Positions 7,891-16,154 of a DNA stretch of 49,228 nucleotides are shown piece after piece. The notes beneath the pieces are model-generated. The model was not told the DNA's origin. It did no database searches and worked only from the letters and a program-made list of their open reading frames with translations. A program made the translations under genes and the position numbers. Within the stretch, counting starts at the first letter, position 1, and the number at the start of each line of letters is the position of its first letter. This DNA comes from Candidatus Aenigmatarchaeota archaeon (GTDB lineage Archaea; Aenigmatarchaeota; Aenigmatarchaeia; QMZS01): the NCBI GenBank assembly GCA_023134135.1, contig JAGLVB010000006.1, positions 1 through 49,228 of the forward strand, written 5' to 3'.

Positions 7891-8231
7891 AAATTGTTAG
7901 ACACTTGGAAATTGAAAAAGATTTTAAGAAACTAAAAAAACATTTTAAGACTCCAATAGAATCACTTGAATCTTGGGAAAGATTATTTGAAATTAAAGGT
8001 TTGGAGGAGACACCAGCAATAGACCGGTACCCCGGATTTGGCACTCATGAAATCTACAAAGCAAGAGTTGTTCCCCTTCGAGAAAATTGCGGTAAATCAA
8101 AAGGTTATCGAGTTATTTTTGAGTTAATTAAAGAATCAGAAGAAGTCTGCATTATCACTTGTTTTTCAAGACACGGAATTTATAAAAAAGAACAGGAATT
8201 GATAAATATTATTAAGGAGAGGATTGAATGA
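7887..8231 (+). CDS. RelE/HigB-like toxin (partner of Panacea antitoxin)
   Basis: A 114-aa basic protein whose beta-rich C-terminal half (YKARVVPLRENCGKSKGYRVIFELIKESEEVCIITCFSRHGIYKK) resembles RelE/ParE-fold toxins: a central R, a YRVIFE strand and a late basic patch. RelE-type proteins cut mRNA in the ribosomal A-site, while ParE-type proteins act on gyrase; sequence alone does not separate them. The gene is translationally coupled to the Panacea gene, which supports the toxin call. The C-terminal helix QELINIIKERIE would fit the antitoxin contact region. Confidence 0.7.
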   Translation: MKIVRHLEIEKDFKKLKKHFKTPIESLESWERLFEIKGLEETPAIDRYPGFGTHEIYKARVVPLRENCGKSKGYRVIFELIKESEEVCIITCFSRHGIYKKEQELINIIKERIE

Positions 8232-8262
8232 ATTATTTCCATTTTTTGGATAAGGATTTAAA

Positions 8263-8457
8263 TTATTCTACATTTTTTTTAAAAGACCGCAGATAATTGA
8301 GATGCATTTTAATAATTCTTTCACCTAACTCGTTTCCTTCATCTACACAGGATATTAATTCATCTCTATTAAGATACTTACCTCTTATAGCAAACTTATA
8401 GTTTAGTGGCATTCTTCTAAGTCTGGCTGTAATGAGTTCCTTTATTTTATCTTCCAT
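8263..8457 (-). CDS. Hypothetical protein, 64 aa
   Basis: A small basic helical protein starting MEDKIKELITARLRRMPL, with no membrane segment or Cys motif. A TATA-like stretch (AAATTTATATAATT) lies directly before the start on its strand. It sits between the toxin-antitoxin pair and hsdM, transcribed against both. I recognise no family. Size, charge and position suggest an island-associated regulator, but that is a guess. Confidence 0.5.
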   Translation of the reverse strand: MEDKIKELITARLRRMPLNYKFAIRGKYLNRDELISCVDEGNELGERIIKMHLNYLRSFKKNVE

Positions 8458-8559
8458 AATTATATAAATTTTAGTTTGTGGTAATATAATATTTTAAGCC
8501 CTCTTTTGCATTAGAATATTAACCAAATTCTTTTGTGTTGTTTTAATTTACCAATAATT

Positions 8560-10131
8560 ATGGTTGGCGGTTCAAGTGGTTCGGATTTAGGTTTTGAGCA
8601 GAAACTTTGGCAGGCAGCGGACAAATTGCGGAATAATATGGATGCTGCGGAGTATAAGCATGTTGTTTTGGGGCTGATATTCCTGAAATATATTTCAGAT
8701 GCTTTTGAGGAGAAATATGATTATTTAAAAGAACAGACTTTGGACCCCAAGAGTGAAGTGTATGTGAAAGAGCCTTCTGACCGTTATGGGGTGATGGAAG
8801 ACAAAGATGAATATTCAGCTGAAAACATTTTCTGGGTTCCGAAAGCCGCAAGGTGGAATTATCTTGAGAAAAATGCGAAAAAACCAGAGATTGGAAAATT
8901 GATTGATGATGCGATGGATGCAATTGAAAAAGATAATTTTTCTCTTAGAGGGATTCTTTCAAAGAATTATGCAAGACCCGCTCTTGATAAACAAAGATTG
9001 GGAGAGCTTATAGATTTAATTGGAACAATTGGTTTGGGCGATAAAGAAAGCAGGAGCAAGGATGTTCTTGGAAGAGTTTATGAATATTTTATAGGTCAGT
9101 TTGCTGATGCAGAGGGGAAGAAGGGTGGACAGTTTTACACCCCAAAGAGCATTGTTAGATTGCTTGCTGAAATGCTCGAACCTTACAAAGGAAGAATCTA
9201 TGACCCCTGCTGCGGTTCAGGAGGAATGTTTGTGCAAAGCGAAAAGTTTATTGAGGCTCATGGTGGGAAAATCGGAAATATTTCTGTTTATGGTCAGGAA
9301 TCAAACCAGACAACATGGCGTTTATGCAAAATGAATCTTGCAATACGCGGGATAGACTCCAATGTGCAATGGGGAGATTCTTTTCACAATGATGTTCATA
9401 GGGATTTGAAATCTGATTTTATTCTTGCCAATCCCCCATTTAATGACAGCGACTGGAAAGGAGAATTATTAAGGGATGATGTTCGGTGGAAGTTTGGAGT
9501 TCCTCCGGTTGGGAATGCAAATTTTGCGTGGGTGCAGCATTTTATTCATCATTTATCTCCTTTTGGCATTGCGGGTTTTGTTTTGGCTAATGGTTCAATG
9601 AGTTCAAATACTTCAAATGAGGGTGAAATCAGGAAAAACATTATTGAGGGTGATTTAGTTGACTGTATGGTTGCGTTGCCCTCCCAGTTATTTTACAACA
9701 CAATGATTCCGGCTTGTTTGTGGTTTGTTTCGAGGGACAAGAAGAATCATAAATTCAGGGACAGGAGAGGGGAAGTATTGTTTATAGATGCCCGGAAGAT
9801 GGGGCAGATGATAACGCGAAGAAATAGGGAACTGACTGATGAGGAACTTAAAAAAATCTCCGATACTTATCATTCCTGGAGAGGAGAAGGCGGCAAGTAT
9901 GAAGATGTTTTAGGATTTTGCAAAGCAGTCAAAACTGAAGAAATTGAGAAACAGGGATTTATCTTAACCCCTGGTCGTTATGTTGGGATTGAAGAAGAGA
10001 AGGATGACGGGGAGCCGTTTGATGATAAAATGAAAAGACTGACTTCTGAATTATCGGAACAGTTTAAAGAATCCAAGAAACTGGAAGAAGAAATTAAAAA
10101 GAATCTTTCTGGGTTGGGGTATAAATTATGA
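8560..10131 (+). CDS. hsdM: Type I restriction-modification methyltransferase HsdM
   Basis: N6-adenine DNA methyltransferase subunit; with HsdS it methylates, and with HsdR as well it restricts. I choose the ATG at 8560 ([17 protein letters not shown]), which follows TTAATT like other starts here; an in-frame upstream TTG at 8533 adds nine unlikely residues. The N-terminal HsdM helical domain ([23 protein letters not shown]) is followed by the SAM-binding motif [10 protein letters not shown] near residue 214 and the catalytic NPPF near residue 290. The C-terminal region ends in a coiled segment ([20 protein letters not shown]). At 523 aa it is full length. HsdS follows only after 3.7 kb of insert-like sequence, a non-standard arrangement. 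Confidence 0.96.
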   Translation: MVGGSSGSDLGFEQKLWQAADKLRNNMDAAEYKHVVLGLIFLKYISDAFEEKYDYLKEQTLDPKSEVYVKEPSDRYGVMEDKDEYSAENIFWVPKAARWNYLEKNAKKPEIGKLIDDAMDAIEKDNFSLRGILSKNYARPALDKQRLGELIDLIGTIGLGDKESRSKDVLGRVYEYFIGQFADAEGKKGGQFYTPKSIVRLLAEMLEPYKGRIYDPCCGSGGMFVQSEKFIEAHGGKIGNISVYGQESNQTTWRLCKMNLAIRGIDSNVQWGDSFHNDVHRDLKSDFILANPPFNDSDWKGELLRDDVRWKFGVPPVGNANFAWVQHFIHHLSPFGIAGFVLANGSMSSNTSNEGEIRKNIIEGDLVDCMVALPSQLFYNTMIPACLWFVSRDKKNHKFRDRRGEVLFIDARKMGQMITRRNRELTDEELKKISDTYHSWRGEGGKYEDVLGFCKAVKTEEIEKQGFILTPGRYVGIEEEKDDGEPFDDKMKRLTSELSEQFKESKKLEEEIKKNLSGLGYKL

Positions 10132-10185
10132 ATAAATCTATTATTGAAATAGCTTTTTGATTCTTATAAGATAACTTTTCTTATT

Positions 10186-10245
10186 ACTATCACCAAGACT
10201 ATCACTAAAACTATCACCAAAGCTATCACTAAAACTATCACCAAA
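10186..10245 (+). repeat. 12-bp tandem repeat, five units (TITK-coding)
   Basis: Five contiguous 12-bp units of the type ACTATCACCAAA encode TITK repeated five times (one unit AITK), then continue as DLRENAPKIFIR and a stop at 10276-10278. Third-base changes between units (ACC/ACT, AAG/AAA) keep the protein sequence, so it was once under coding selection. Confidence 0.7.
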
Positions 10246-10317
10246 GATTTAAGAGAAAATGCGCCGAAAATATTTATAAGGTAGATTATTGCTTAATTTA
10301 GTTTTTTTGATAATGAG

Positions 10318-10392
10318 AAAACTACCCAAAAAACTACCCAGAAAGACCTACAAAAAGACCTTGTAAACGACCTACAAAAAGACCTATATAAA
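10318..10392 (+). repeat. 12-bp tandem repeat (KTTQ/KDLQ-coding)
   Basis: About six 12-bp units encode KTTQ, KTTQ, KDLQ, KDLV, NDLQ and KDLY, followed by KMNAKS and a stop. The DNA units differ from the 10186 array, but period and residue pattern (polar-hydrophobic-polar-Lys) are the same. Confidence 0.65.
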
Positions 10393-10609
10393 ATGAATGC
10401 AAAATCATAAGAAATAGGTTCTATTTTGAATGTAACGGGTATGTAACTGAGAGGGTATAGCAAGTGCTAAAATGCAGGAATTCGGGTATTTATGGGCTTT
10501 TTTAATGTAACTGAGTAAAATAATTGTTTAGAAACTACCCAAAAGATTATACAATAGCAGGGAAATAAAACTCAAAGAAGAATTATTTGAACCGTACGAT
10601 TTTATCGGA

Positions 10610-10666
10610 CAGTTGAAATTGCAGGCAGAAGATGGGAAATTAAGGGAAACAGACTGCGCAAATACA
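10610..10666 (+). pseudogene. BRO-N gene fragment
   Basis: Encodes QLKLQAEDGKLRETDCANT, 18 of 19 residues identical to the BRO-N protein at 38036-38893 (QLKLRAEDGKLRETDCANT). Flanking sequence does not continue the match, so this is a small relic of a third BRO-N copy, fused to repeat-coding debris. An open frame from TTG 10613 to 10807 runs through it but has no independent support as a gene. Confidence 0.7.
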
Positions 10667-10741
10667 ACTCTCGTTACCACCCAGAAAACTACCCAGAAGA
10701 TTAGGGTGTGGTGTGGGGTGAGTAAAAAGATATTGTGGTTT

Positions 10742-10801
10742 AATGGCGGATTAAGTGGAGGATTAAATGGCGGATTAAGTGGAGGATTAAATGGCGGATT
10801 A
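10742..10801 (+). repeat. 12-bp tandem repeat, five units (NGGL/SGGL-coding)
   Basis: Five 12-bp units alternate AATGGCGGATTA and AGTGGAGGATTA, encoding NGGL and SGGL in turn. Similar GGL-type four-residue strings are known as linkers before winged-helix domains in some AlbA_2-type regulators; here no such domain follows, only a stop at 10805-10807. Confidence 0.7.
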
Positions 10802-10908
10802 AAATAATTATTTGAGTTTATCTCAAATAACCAAGGTGTTTAGGCAAAGAGAGGGTCTGAAGTGACAAATAAATAGGAAGATATTGAAAAATATATAATA
10901 CTTATATT

Positions 10909-11037
10909 ATGAGTATTTCGGATGAGGCTATCCAAAAGATAATCCTCAAAGACATTACAAAGGACCCCATAAAAGACACTATAAATTTAGTTCCAGAAAA
11001 ACAGAGTGTTGGGATGTTATGGAAAAATGAAAGATAA
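10909..11037 (+). CDS. Small ORF with tetrapeptide repeats, 42 aa
   Basis: Starts ATG after a TATA-like AATATATAATACTTATATT stretch, like real genes here. It encodes MSISDEAIQKIILKDITKDP and then IKDTINLVPEKQSVGMLWKN, ending two codons later at a stop that overlaps the start of the BRO-N gene by 11 bp. The AIQK, IILK, DITK, DPIK, DTIN steps continue the four-residue pattern of the upstream arrays. It could be a leader peptide coupling translation to the BRO-N gene, or just the tail of another relic. Confidence 0.4.
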   Translation: MSISDEAIQKIILKDITKDPIKDTINLVPEKQSVGMLWKNER

Positions 11038-11875
11038 TATGGAAGAAGGAAAAAGATTGGTTGTGTTTCAGGACAAGAGAATAAGAAGAGAGTGGTATAA
11101 TGATGAATGGTATTTTTCTGTTGTTGATATAATTCAGGCATTAACTGATAGTGTAGATCCAAAGCAGTATGTTAAGAAATTAAGACAAAGAGACCCAATT
11201 CTTGATTCCAACTGGGGTACAATTTGTACCCCCCTTCAATTATTAGCTTTGGATGGAAAATTAAGAATTTCGAATTGTGTTAATACAAAAAACGCTTTTA
11301 GGCTTGTCCAGTCAATTCCTTCCAGAAAAGCGGAACCTTTCAAGCAATGGCTGGCTCAGGTTGGTTATGAAAGAATTGAAGAGATTGAAAACCCGGAAAT
11401 AGCCCAAGACAGAGTGAAGGAATACTATGAACTGAAAGGTTATCCTAAAGACTGGATTGACAAAAGGCTCAGGGGTATTGCTGTAAGGCAGGATTTAACA
11501 GATGAATGGAAAAACAGGGAAGTAAAAGGACAGAAAGAATTTGCAATATTAACAAATGAAATTAGTAAAGCAACATTCGGGAAAACTGTGCAGGAATATA
11601 AAAAATTTAAATATTTGAAAGAGAAAAACCAGAACTTAAGAGACCACATGACCGATTGGGAGTTAATTCTTACAATGGTTGGCGAGAAGGCAACCACAGA
11701 TATTACTAAAAAAAAGAATTCTCAGGGTTTTGTTGAATGCAAGACTTCAGCCAAAAAAGGCGGAAATATTGCAGAGAGAACAAGAAAAGATATTGAAAAG
11801 AATCTTGGGGAGTCGATTGTTTCAAAGGGCAACTTTCTGCTTAAGAAGGATAAAAAGGAAATTGAGGAAAAATAA
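11027..11875 (+). CDS. BRO-N / phage-antirepressor-like protein, copy A
   Basis: The N-terminal BRO-N domain is at residues 1-110 (RLVVFQDKRIRREWYNDEWYFSVVDII), followed by a long conserved region (FKQWLAQVGYERIEEIENPE) and a charged tail. BRO proteins are DNA-binding proteins of phages and mobile elements, often regulators. I chose ATG 11027 (MKDNMEEGKRLVVFQ) because the paralogue at 38.0-38.9 kb begins MNNNKSLIVFQ; ATG 11039 is an alternative. From about residue 100 to 230 the two copies are almost identical, while the middle of the BRO-N domain and the tail differ. It lies between hsdM and the OLD-like gene, matching reports of BRO-type genes inserted in type I loci. Confidence 0.8.
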   Translation: MKDNMEEGKRLVVFQDKRIRREWYNDEWYFSVVDIIQALTDSVDPKQYVKKLRQRDPILDSNWGTICTPLQLLALDGKLRISNCVNTKNAFRLVQSIPSRKAEPFKQWLAQVGYERIEEIENPEIAQDRVKEYYELKGYPKDWIDKRLRGIAVRQDLTDEWKNREVKGQKEFAILTNEISKATFGKTVQEYKKFKYLKEKNQNLRDHMTDWELILTMVGEKATTDITKKKNSQGFVECKTSAKKGGNIAERTRKDIEKNLGESIVSKGNFLLKKDKKEIEEK

Positions 11876-11930
11876 TTATTTGATGGAGGTATTAAAAAAA
11901 GTTTAATTGTATAAATTATGGTGTTTGAAA

Positions 11931-13850
11931 ATGGAATTAAAAAAAATACGAATTGAAAATTATAAGTCAATAGATAAATTAGAATTTGATATTAAAAAAC
12001 ATAGTAACAGCCATACAATTACTTTCGTAGGTATTAATGAAGTTGGTAAAAGCAATATTCTTGAAGCAATGTCTTTTTTAGAAACTCCTAAAGGAAATTT
12101 TGATTTTTTAGAATTAGCAAATCAAAATAATGATTCGGCAAAGTATATTGATATATACTTTGAAATGATTCCAGATAAAAAAGAGTTATATATGGATATT
12201 ATCAGACAAAGAATTAATGTCAAAGAAGGAATTACTCAAAAAATTTTTAGAGAAAAATTTATCAAAGAAATAGACATAATCAAAATTGAAAAAAATGTTT
12301 ATCTTAAGAGAGGTGAAGAGAATTTTCAGGAAGAATATAGTTTGGATATTAAAAATTTAAAATTAGATTATCTTAAATTCAAAAAGACCTCTGAAACCGT
12401 TACTGTTGGAAGAAATAACAAGAAAATCAATAAATATGAAATAATGGAATGGAATGAAATCCCTGAAATTGAAAAAGAAAAATTCAATGAGTTAAATTTA
12501 GAAAATTTCAAAGAAATTCTTGTTGATGTACTTAAAGAATATTTTAAGAAATATGAAAATAGAGTTTCATTTTGGAAACCTGATGAGAAATATCTCATCA
12601 CCTCAGTTGTTGATATGACTTCTTTCAAAGAAAACCTAAATGAGAATATTCCACTCAGAAATATATTTTATTTGGCAGGTTATAAAAACAAAGATGAGAT
12701 AAAAACAAAAATTGAAGAAATCGAAAAAAATGATACTCAATTAAGAAGATTAGAAAAACAATTATCACAGAAAAGCACAGCGTATTTAAATTCAGTATGG
12801 GCAGATCATAAAGTTAAGATTGATTTTAGAATAACAGAACAATTAAAATGCAAGGTAAAAATTCAGGATAAAGGAAAGAATAATGAAGATAATTTTTTTG
12901 GGATGCAAAATAGAAGTGATGGATTTAAACAATTTGCTTCTCTAATATTTACACTTTCAATAGAAAATAATAAAGGAGAATTAAAAAATAGATTAATACT
13001 TGTTGATGAACCTGAAAATCATTTACATCCTTCAGGTGTTAGAGATATGCGAAATGAGTTAATAAATATAGGAAAAAATAATTATGTTTTTTTAGCTACA
13101 CATTCTAATTTTATGATTGATAATAAAAAAATGGAGAGAAATATTATAATAAATAAAGATTCAAATAATAACACATTTAAGAAAGAGATAAAGGATTATA
13201 ATGATATTGTTGATGATGAAATTCTTAGAGATGCGTTTGGTATAAATGTATTTAAGGATTTTTTAACACCTAATAAATTGTTGGTTGAAGGGGCGTCTGA
13301 TAAAGAGTTATTTGGAAAGGCAATCAAAAAATACAATCCCCATTATTCTTTTGCAATAACGAATGGTAAGGGAGATAATCTCCCTTCCATTGCAAGTTTG
13401 CTAAATTTTGAAAAAATTTCAACATTAGTAATTGTTGACGCAGACAGCAATGGAGAGAAAAATAAAAAATTCATTAAAAAAATTGGGGGTATATTTTCAG
13501 ATAATAATGTTTATACAATTAGGGATTTAGAAGGAAATATTCAAGAAAATGGAACTCTCGAAGATATTTTACCAAGAGATTATGTTATAAGTAAATTTAA
13601 AGAAGTTTATTCTACTGAATTTAATAATTCTGTCGAACCAATTTTAAATGAGAGTAAACCTATAATCTCAGAAATTAAAATGTTTTTACAACAAAATTTA
13701 GAACAAGATCAACAAAATAAAGTAGATGGTTTTTTAGAAAAATTAAAGACTAAAATTTCAAATGATTATAGTCCAGATCAAATGGAAATTAAAGCCTCTC
13801 TTTTATATTCTCTAGTGAAAAAAATAATTGAGAAATTAGAAAATGATTAA
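11931..13850 (+). CDS. OLD-family ATPase/TOPRIM endonuclease-like protein
   Basis: A 639-aa protein with an N-terminal ABC-type ATPase and a C-terminal TOPRIM nuclease domain, as in OLD (overcoming lysogenization defect) proteins, which act in phage defence. The Walker A motif GINEVGKSN is at residues 34-42. Walker B LILVDEPENHLHPSG lies near 355-368, followed by a FLATHSNFMID switch. TOPRIM begins LLVEGASDKELF near 452, with the acidic VIVDADSNG near 500. I use ATG 11931 (MELKKIRIENYKSIDKLEF), which gives the canonical family start. It overlaps hsdS by 8 bp, so the two are translated together. It is noticeably more AT-rich than hsdM and hsdR, suggesting separate acquisition. Confidence 0.88.
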   Translation: MELKKIRIENYKSIDKLEFDIKKHSNSHTITFVGINEVGKSNILEAMSFLETPKGNFDFLELANQNNDSAKYIDIYFEMIPDKKELYMDIIRQRINVKEGITQKIFREKFIKEIDIIKIEKNVYLKRGEENFQEEYSLDIKNLKLDYLKFKKTSETVTVGRNNKKINKYEIMEWNEIPEIEKEKFNELNLENFKEILVDVLKEYFKKYENRVSFWKPDEKYLITSVVDMTSFKENLNENIPLRNIFYLAGYKNKDEIKTKIEEIEKNDTQLRRLEKQLSQKSTAYLNSVWADHKVKIDFRITEQLKCKVKIQDKGKNNEDNFFGMQNRSDGFKQFASLIFTLSIENNKGELKNRLILVDEPENHLHPSGVRDMRNELINIGKNNYVFLATHSNFMIDNKKMERNIIINKDSNNNTFKKEIKDYNDIVDDEILRDAFGINVFKDFLTPNKLLVEGASDKELFGKAIKKYNPHYSFAITNGKGDNLPSIASLLNFEKISTLVIVDADSNGEKNKKFIKKIGGIFSDNNVYTIRDLEGNIQENGTLEDILPRDYVISKFKEVYSTEFNNSVEPILNESKPIISEIKMFLQQNLEQDQQNKVDGFLEKLKTKISNDYSPDQMEIKASLLYSLVKKIIEKLEND

Positions 13851-15081
13851 AAATAAATTCAAAGAAACAGAAATAGGAAAAATTCCTAAAGATTGGGAGA
13901 TTAAGAAATGGGGTGATTTAGCAACATTGGAATATGGAAAAGGTCTTAAGGGATATAAAAACAATAATGGTAAATATCCTGTATATGGTACTAATGGGAA
14001 AATTGGTTGGTGTGATGAACCTTTATGGTCTAAAGAAGGAGTGATAATTGGTAGAAAAGGTGCATATCGAGGGGTTCATTTTTCAAAAATTCCTTTTTTT
14101 GTAATTGATACGGCTTTCTATTTAAAACCTAAATTGGATTTTCATATTAAATGGGCTTATTATGAATTGTTGACTCAAGAGATTAATAATATGGATGCTG
14201 GTTCGGCAATCCCATCTACAACTAGAGAAGATTTTTATAATTTAAATGTAAAATATCTTCCCATTACAGAGCAAAAAGCAATCGCAAAAATCCTCTCCAA
14301 CCTTGACGACAAAATCGAATTTCTCCAAAAACAAAACAAAATCCTTGAAGAAATCGGGCGGACAATTTTCCGCCATTGGTTTGTAGATTTTGAATTCCCC
14401 GACGAAAACGGAAAACCCTATAAATATTCTGGCGGGGAGATGATTAAAAGTGAATTGGGGGAGATTCCGAAAGGGTGGAGTATTGGAATTCTTAAGGAGG
14501 TTATTGAAAAAATTGAATCTGGAAAAAGACCTAAAGGAGGAATTAAAGAAATTGAGAGTGGAGTTCCTAGCATAGGTGCAGAAAATATTCTTGGATTAGG
14601 AAAATATGACTATTCAAAAACCAAATTAATATCTGAAGATTTTTTTAAAACTTTAAAACAAGGAATTATAAAATCTAAAGATGTTTTATTATATAAAGAT
14701 GGAGCAAAATTAGGTAGAAAAAGTTTGTTTATGAATAATTTTCCCTTCGAAAAATGTTGTATTAATGAGCATGTATTTATCCTTAGAGGAAATTCTCAAA
14801 TTAACCAATTTTATTTATATTTTTGGTTAGACCAAAAAAATATGACTGAAAAAATAATTAATCTAAATAGTAATTGTGCTCAACCAGGCATAACACGAGC
14901 CGGCGTATTGAGTTTGCCCATAATTATTCCTAAATTGAGTATCTTAAATGAGTTTAATAATGCTCTTGAACAATTATTGACGAGATTATTTGCCAATTGT
15001 TTACAAATCCAAACCATTCAAAAAACAAGAGATTTATTATTGCCAAAACTTATGTCTGGAAAAATTAGGGTTGGTGTTTAA
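13843..15081 (+). CDS. hsdS: Type I specificity subunit HsdS
   Basis: DNA-recognition subunit with two target-recognition domains. TRD1 starts near IGKIPKDWEIKKWGDLATLE and TRD2 near LGEIPKGWSIGILKEVIEKI, each followed by a conserved helical spacer. The central spacer is TEQKAIAKILSNLDDKIEF with EEIGRTIFRHWFVDFEFP, and the distal one ends TRDLLLPKLMSGKIRV. At 412 aa it is full length, so a bipartite target is expected. The DNA of the central spacer (about 14,270-14,400) is visibly richer in C than the AT-rich TRDs, fitting TRD exchange by recombination at conserved spacers. It is coupled to the OLD-like gene by an 8-bp overlap and to the Abi_C gene by a 1-bp gap. Confidence 0.95.
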   Translation: MIKNKFKETEIGKIPKDWEIKKWGDLATLEYGKGLKGYKNNNGKYPVYGTNGKIGWCDEPLWSKEGVIIGRKGAYRGVHFSKIPFFVIDTAFYLKPKLDFHIKWAYYELLTQEINNMDAGSAIPSTTREDFYNLNVKYLPITEQKAIAKILSNLDDKIEFLQKQNKILEEIGRTIFRHWFVDFEFPDENGKPYKYSGGEMIKSELGEIPKGWSIGILKEVIEKIESGKRPKGGIKEIESGVPSIGAENILGLGKYDYSKTKLISEDFFKTLKQGIIKSKDVLLYKDGAKLGRKSLFMNNFPFEKCCINEHVFILRGNSQINQFYLYFWLDQKNMTEKIINLNSNCAQPGITRAGVLSLPIIIPKLSILNEFNNALEQLLTRLFANCLQIQTIQKTRDLLLPKLMSGKIRVGV

Positions 15082-15082
15082 T

Positions 15083-16024
15083 ATGTTAGGACCAATAAAA
15101 GATTTGTATTTAAGAAGAATGAAAAATTTGAAGGGGGAACTTCCTGATTATTATTCTTACAAATTAAATCAAACAATTAGACATAAAATTATTGGCAGAA
15201 TTTTAGATTCAAATTATGAAAAATCTCGAATGTATGATTCTTATGATTATAATGAACTTAAGGAATTAATTATCTCAATAGAAAGAGAATTAGGAAGAAC
15301 TCTATATGCTGAGTTAGCTTCAATAAATAAATTTACGAATTTTATGTTTCGGTGCTCAGACGAAGAATTTTTATCTAGTTTGGAGTTGTTGCTTTCTATA
15401 AAAATAAAAAATTTATCTCAGTTTCAGGAGGATTATGACCAAATTAAAAATACTACAGAGATTTTAATAGTTAATATAAACAAGATATTCAAAATAGATA
15501 AAATTGGTTATGAAATTATTCCTGCGGGGTTAGAAGATTTACCTTTTATTATAGTCCCGTTCAATTCTAAATATTTGTATCTCGAAACAATTAAAAAGCC
15601 AATGTCTTTAATGCATTCTGAAAAATTTAAAGGTGCTTTAAACGAATTTGAGAAAGCTATAGAAAAATATAGAAAAGATGATTTTGAAAATGCAATAGGA
15701 GAAGCAAATAAAGCTTATGAGAGTACTTTAAAAACAGTATTATTTTTTAAGAAAATACCCTTTGATGAAACAAGAGATAAAATTCCTCGATTAGTTGATA
15801 AAGTTAAGTCTGCAAATATTATTGACAGTACTCTTGAGAGTGTATTTAATTCATTTTGGCCAGTTCTAAAAAATGGTCCTAATAATATAAGAAATTTATC
15901 AGGAGTAGCCCATGGTCAAGGAGTTGATGTAAAAACCATACAAAAAAGTTATGCTGATTTTGTATTAAGAACCGTTGGAACTTATATTGTTTTTTTAATT
16001 GAAAAGTTCCAAGAATCCAGATAA
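15083..16024 (+). CDS. Abi_C / STM4504-family abortive-infection-like protein
   Basis: A 313-aa protein. I start it at ATG 15083 (MLGPIKDLYLRRMKNLKGEL), one base after the hsdS stop; a longer frame would run inside hsdS. The N-terminal half resembles the STM4504/CBY_0614 group. The C-terminal half has the helical Abi_C layout, KYRKDDFENAIGEANKAYES and then RNLSGVAHG near residue 275. The R-N...H spacing matches HEPN-type RNase motifs. By family it may be a toxin that cleaves RNA when phage infection is sensed. Its position directly behind hsdS suggests the restriction complex or its failure could be the trigger, which is inference. Confidence 0.75.
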   Translation: MLGPIKDLYLRRMKNLKGELPDYYSYKLNQTIRHKIIGRILDSNYEKSRMYDSYDYNELKELIISIERELGRTLYAELASINKFTNFMFRCSDEEFLSSLELLLSIKIKNLSQFQEDYDQIKNTTEILIVNINKIFKIDKIGYEIIPAGLEDLPFIIVPFNSKYLYLETIKKPMSLMHSEKFKGALNEFEKAIEKYRKDDFENAIGEANKAYESTLKTVLFFKKIPFDETRDKIPRLVDKVKSANIIDSTLESVFNSFWPVLKNGPNNIRNLSGVAHGQGVDVKTIQKSYADFVLRTVGTYIVFLIEKFQESR

Positions 16025-16085
16025 ATAATATCCAGATTCTCAATATAATTGGAAGGAAAATTGGGATAAAACCACAAAAATACAG

Positions 16086-16132
16086 ATTTAAACCCAAATT
16101 CTTCCAAAAAACAGCAAAAATCAAGGATAAAT
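16086..16132 (+). repeat. 40-bp direct repeat, copy 1 (promoter element)
   Basis: Bases 16086-16125 are identical to 16807-16846. After one mismatch, ATAAAT is shared as well. The repeat ends 22 nt before the ATG of the 16155 gene and merges into its TATA-like run ATAAATATATATAAA. Core words include AAACCCAAATTC and AACAGCAAAAATCAAG. Same position relative to both starts argues for a shared operator/promoter. Confidence 0.85.
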
Positions 16133-16154
16133 ATATATAAATACTTTATATATT

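Larger units (their letters stand above)
10132..10908 (+). other. Gene-poor spacer with repeat-coding fragments
   Basis: This 777-bp stretch after hsdM has no intact gene of normal size. It holds pieces of open frame that encode four-residue repeats (10186-10245, 10318-10392, 10742-10801; short relics at 10530-10557 and 10675-10707) and a 19-codon fragment of a BRO-N gene (10610-10666), separated by stops. I read it as debris from one or more genes with tetrapeptide-repeat linkers, such as winged-helix regulators or BRO-type proteins, that inserted into the restriction operon. Confidence 0.6.

Noticed and set aside
10186-10801. CRISPR-like array from the short tandem repeats
   Set aside because: Units are 12 bp, contiguous, without spacers, and keep a reading frame with synonymous changes; they are coding minisatellites.
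10613-10807. 64-aa ORF as a real gene
   Set aside because: Starts at TTG inside a BRO-N fragment, has no promoter context and joins unrelated pieces; treated as debris.
15879-16124. Reverse-strand ORF sharing a start sequence with the 16621-16845 ORF
   Set aside because: The shared protein start is only the reverse translation of the 40-bp direct repeat; it overlaps Abi_C.
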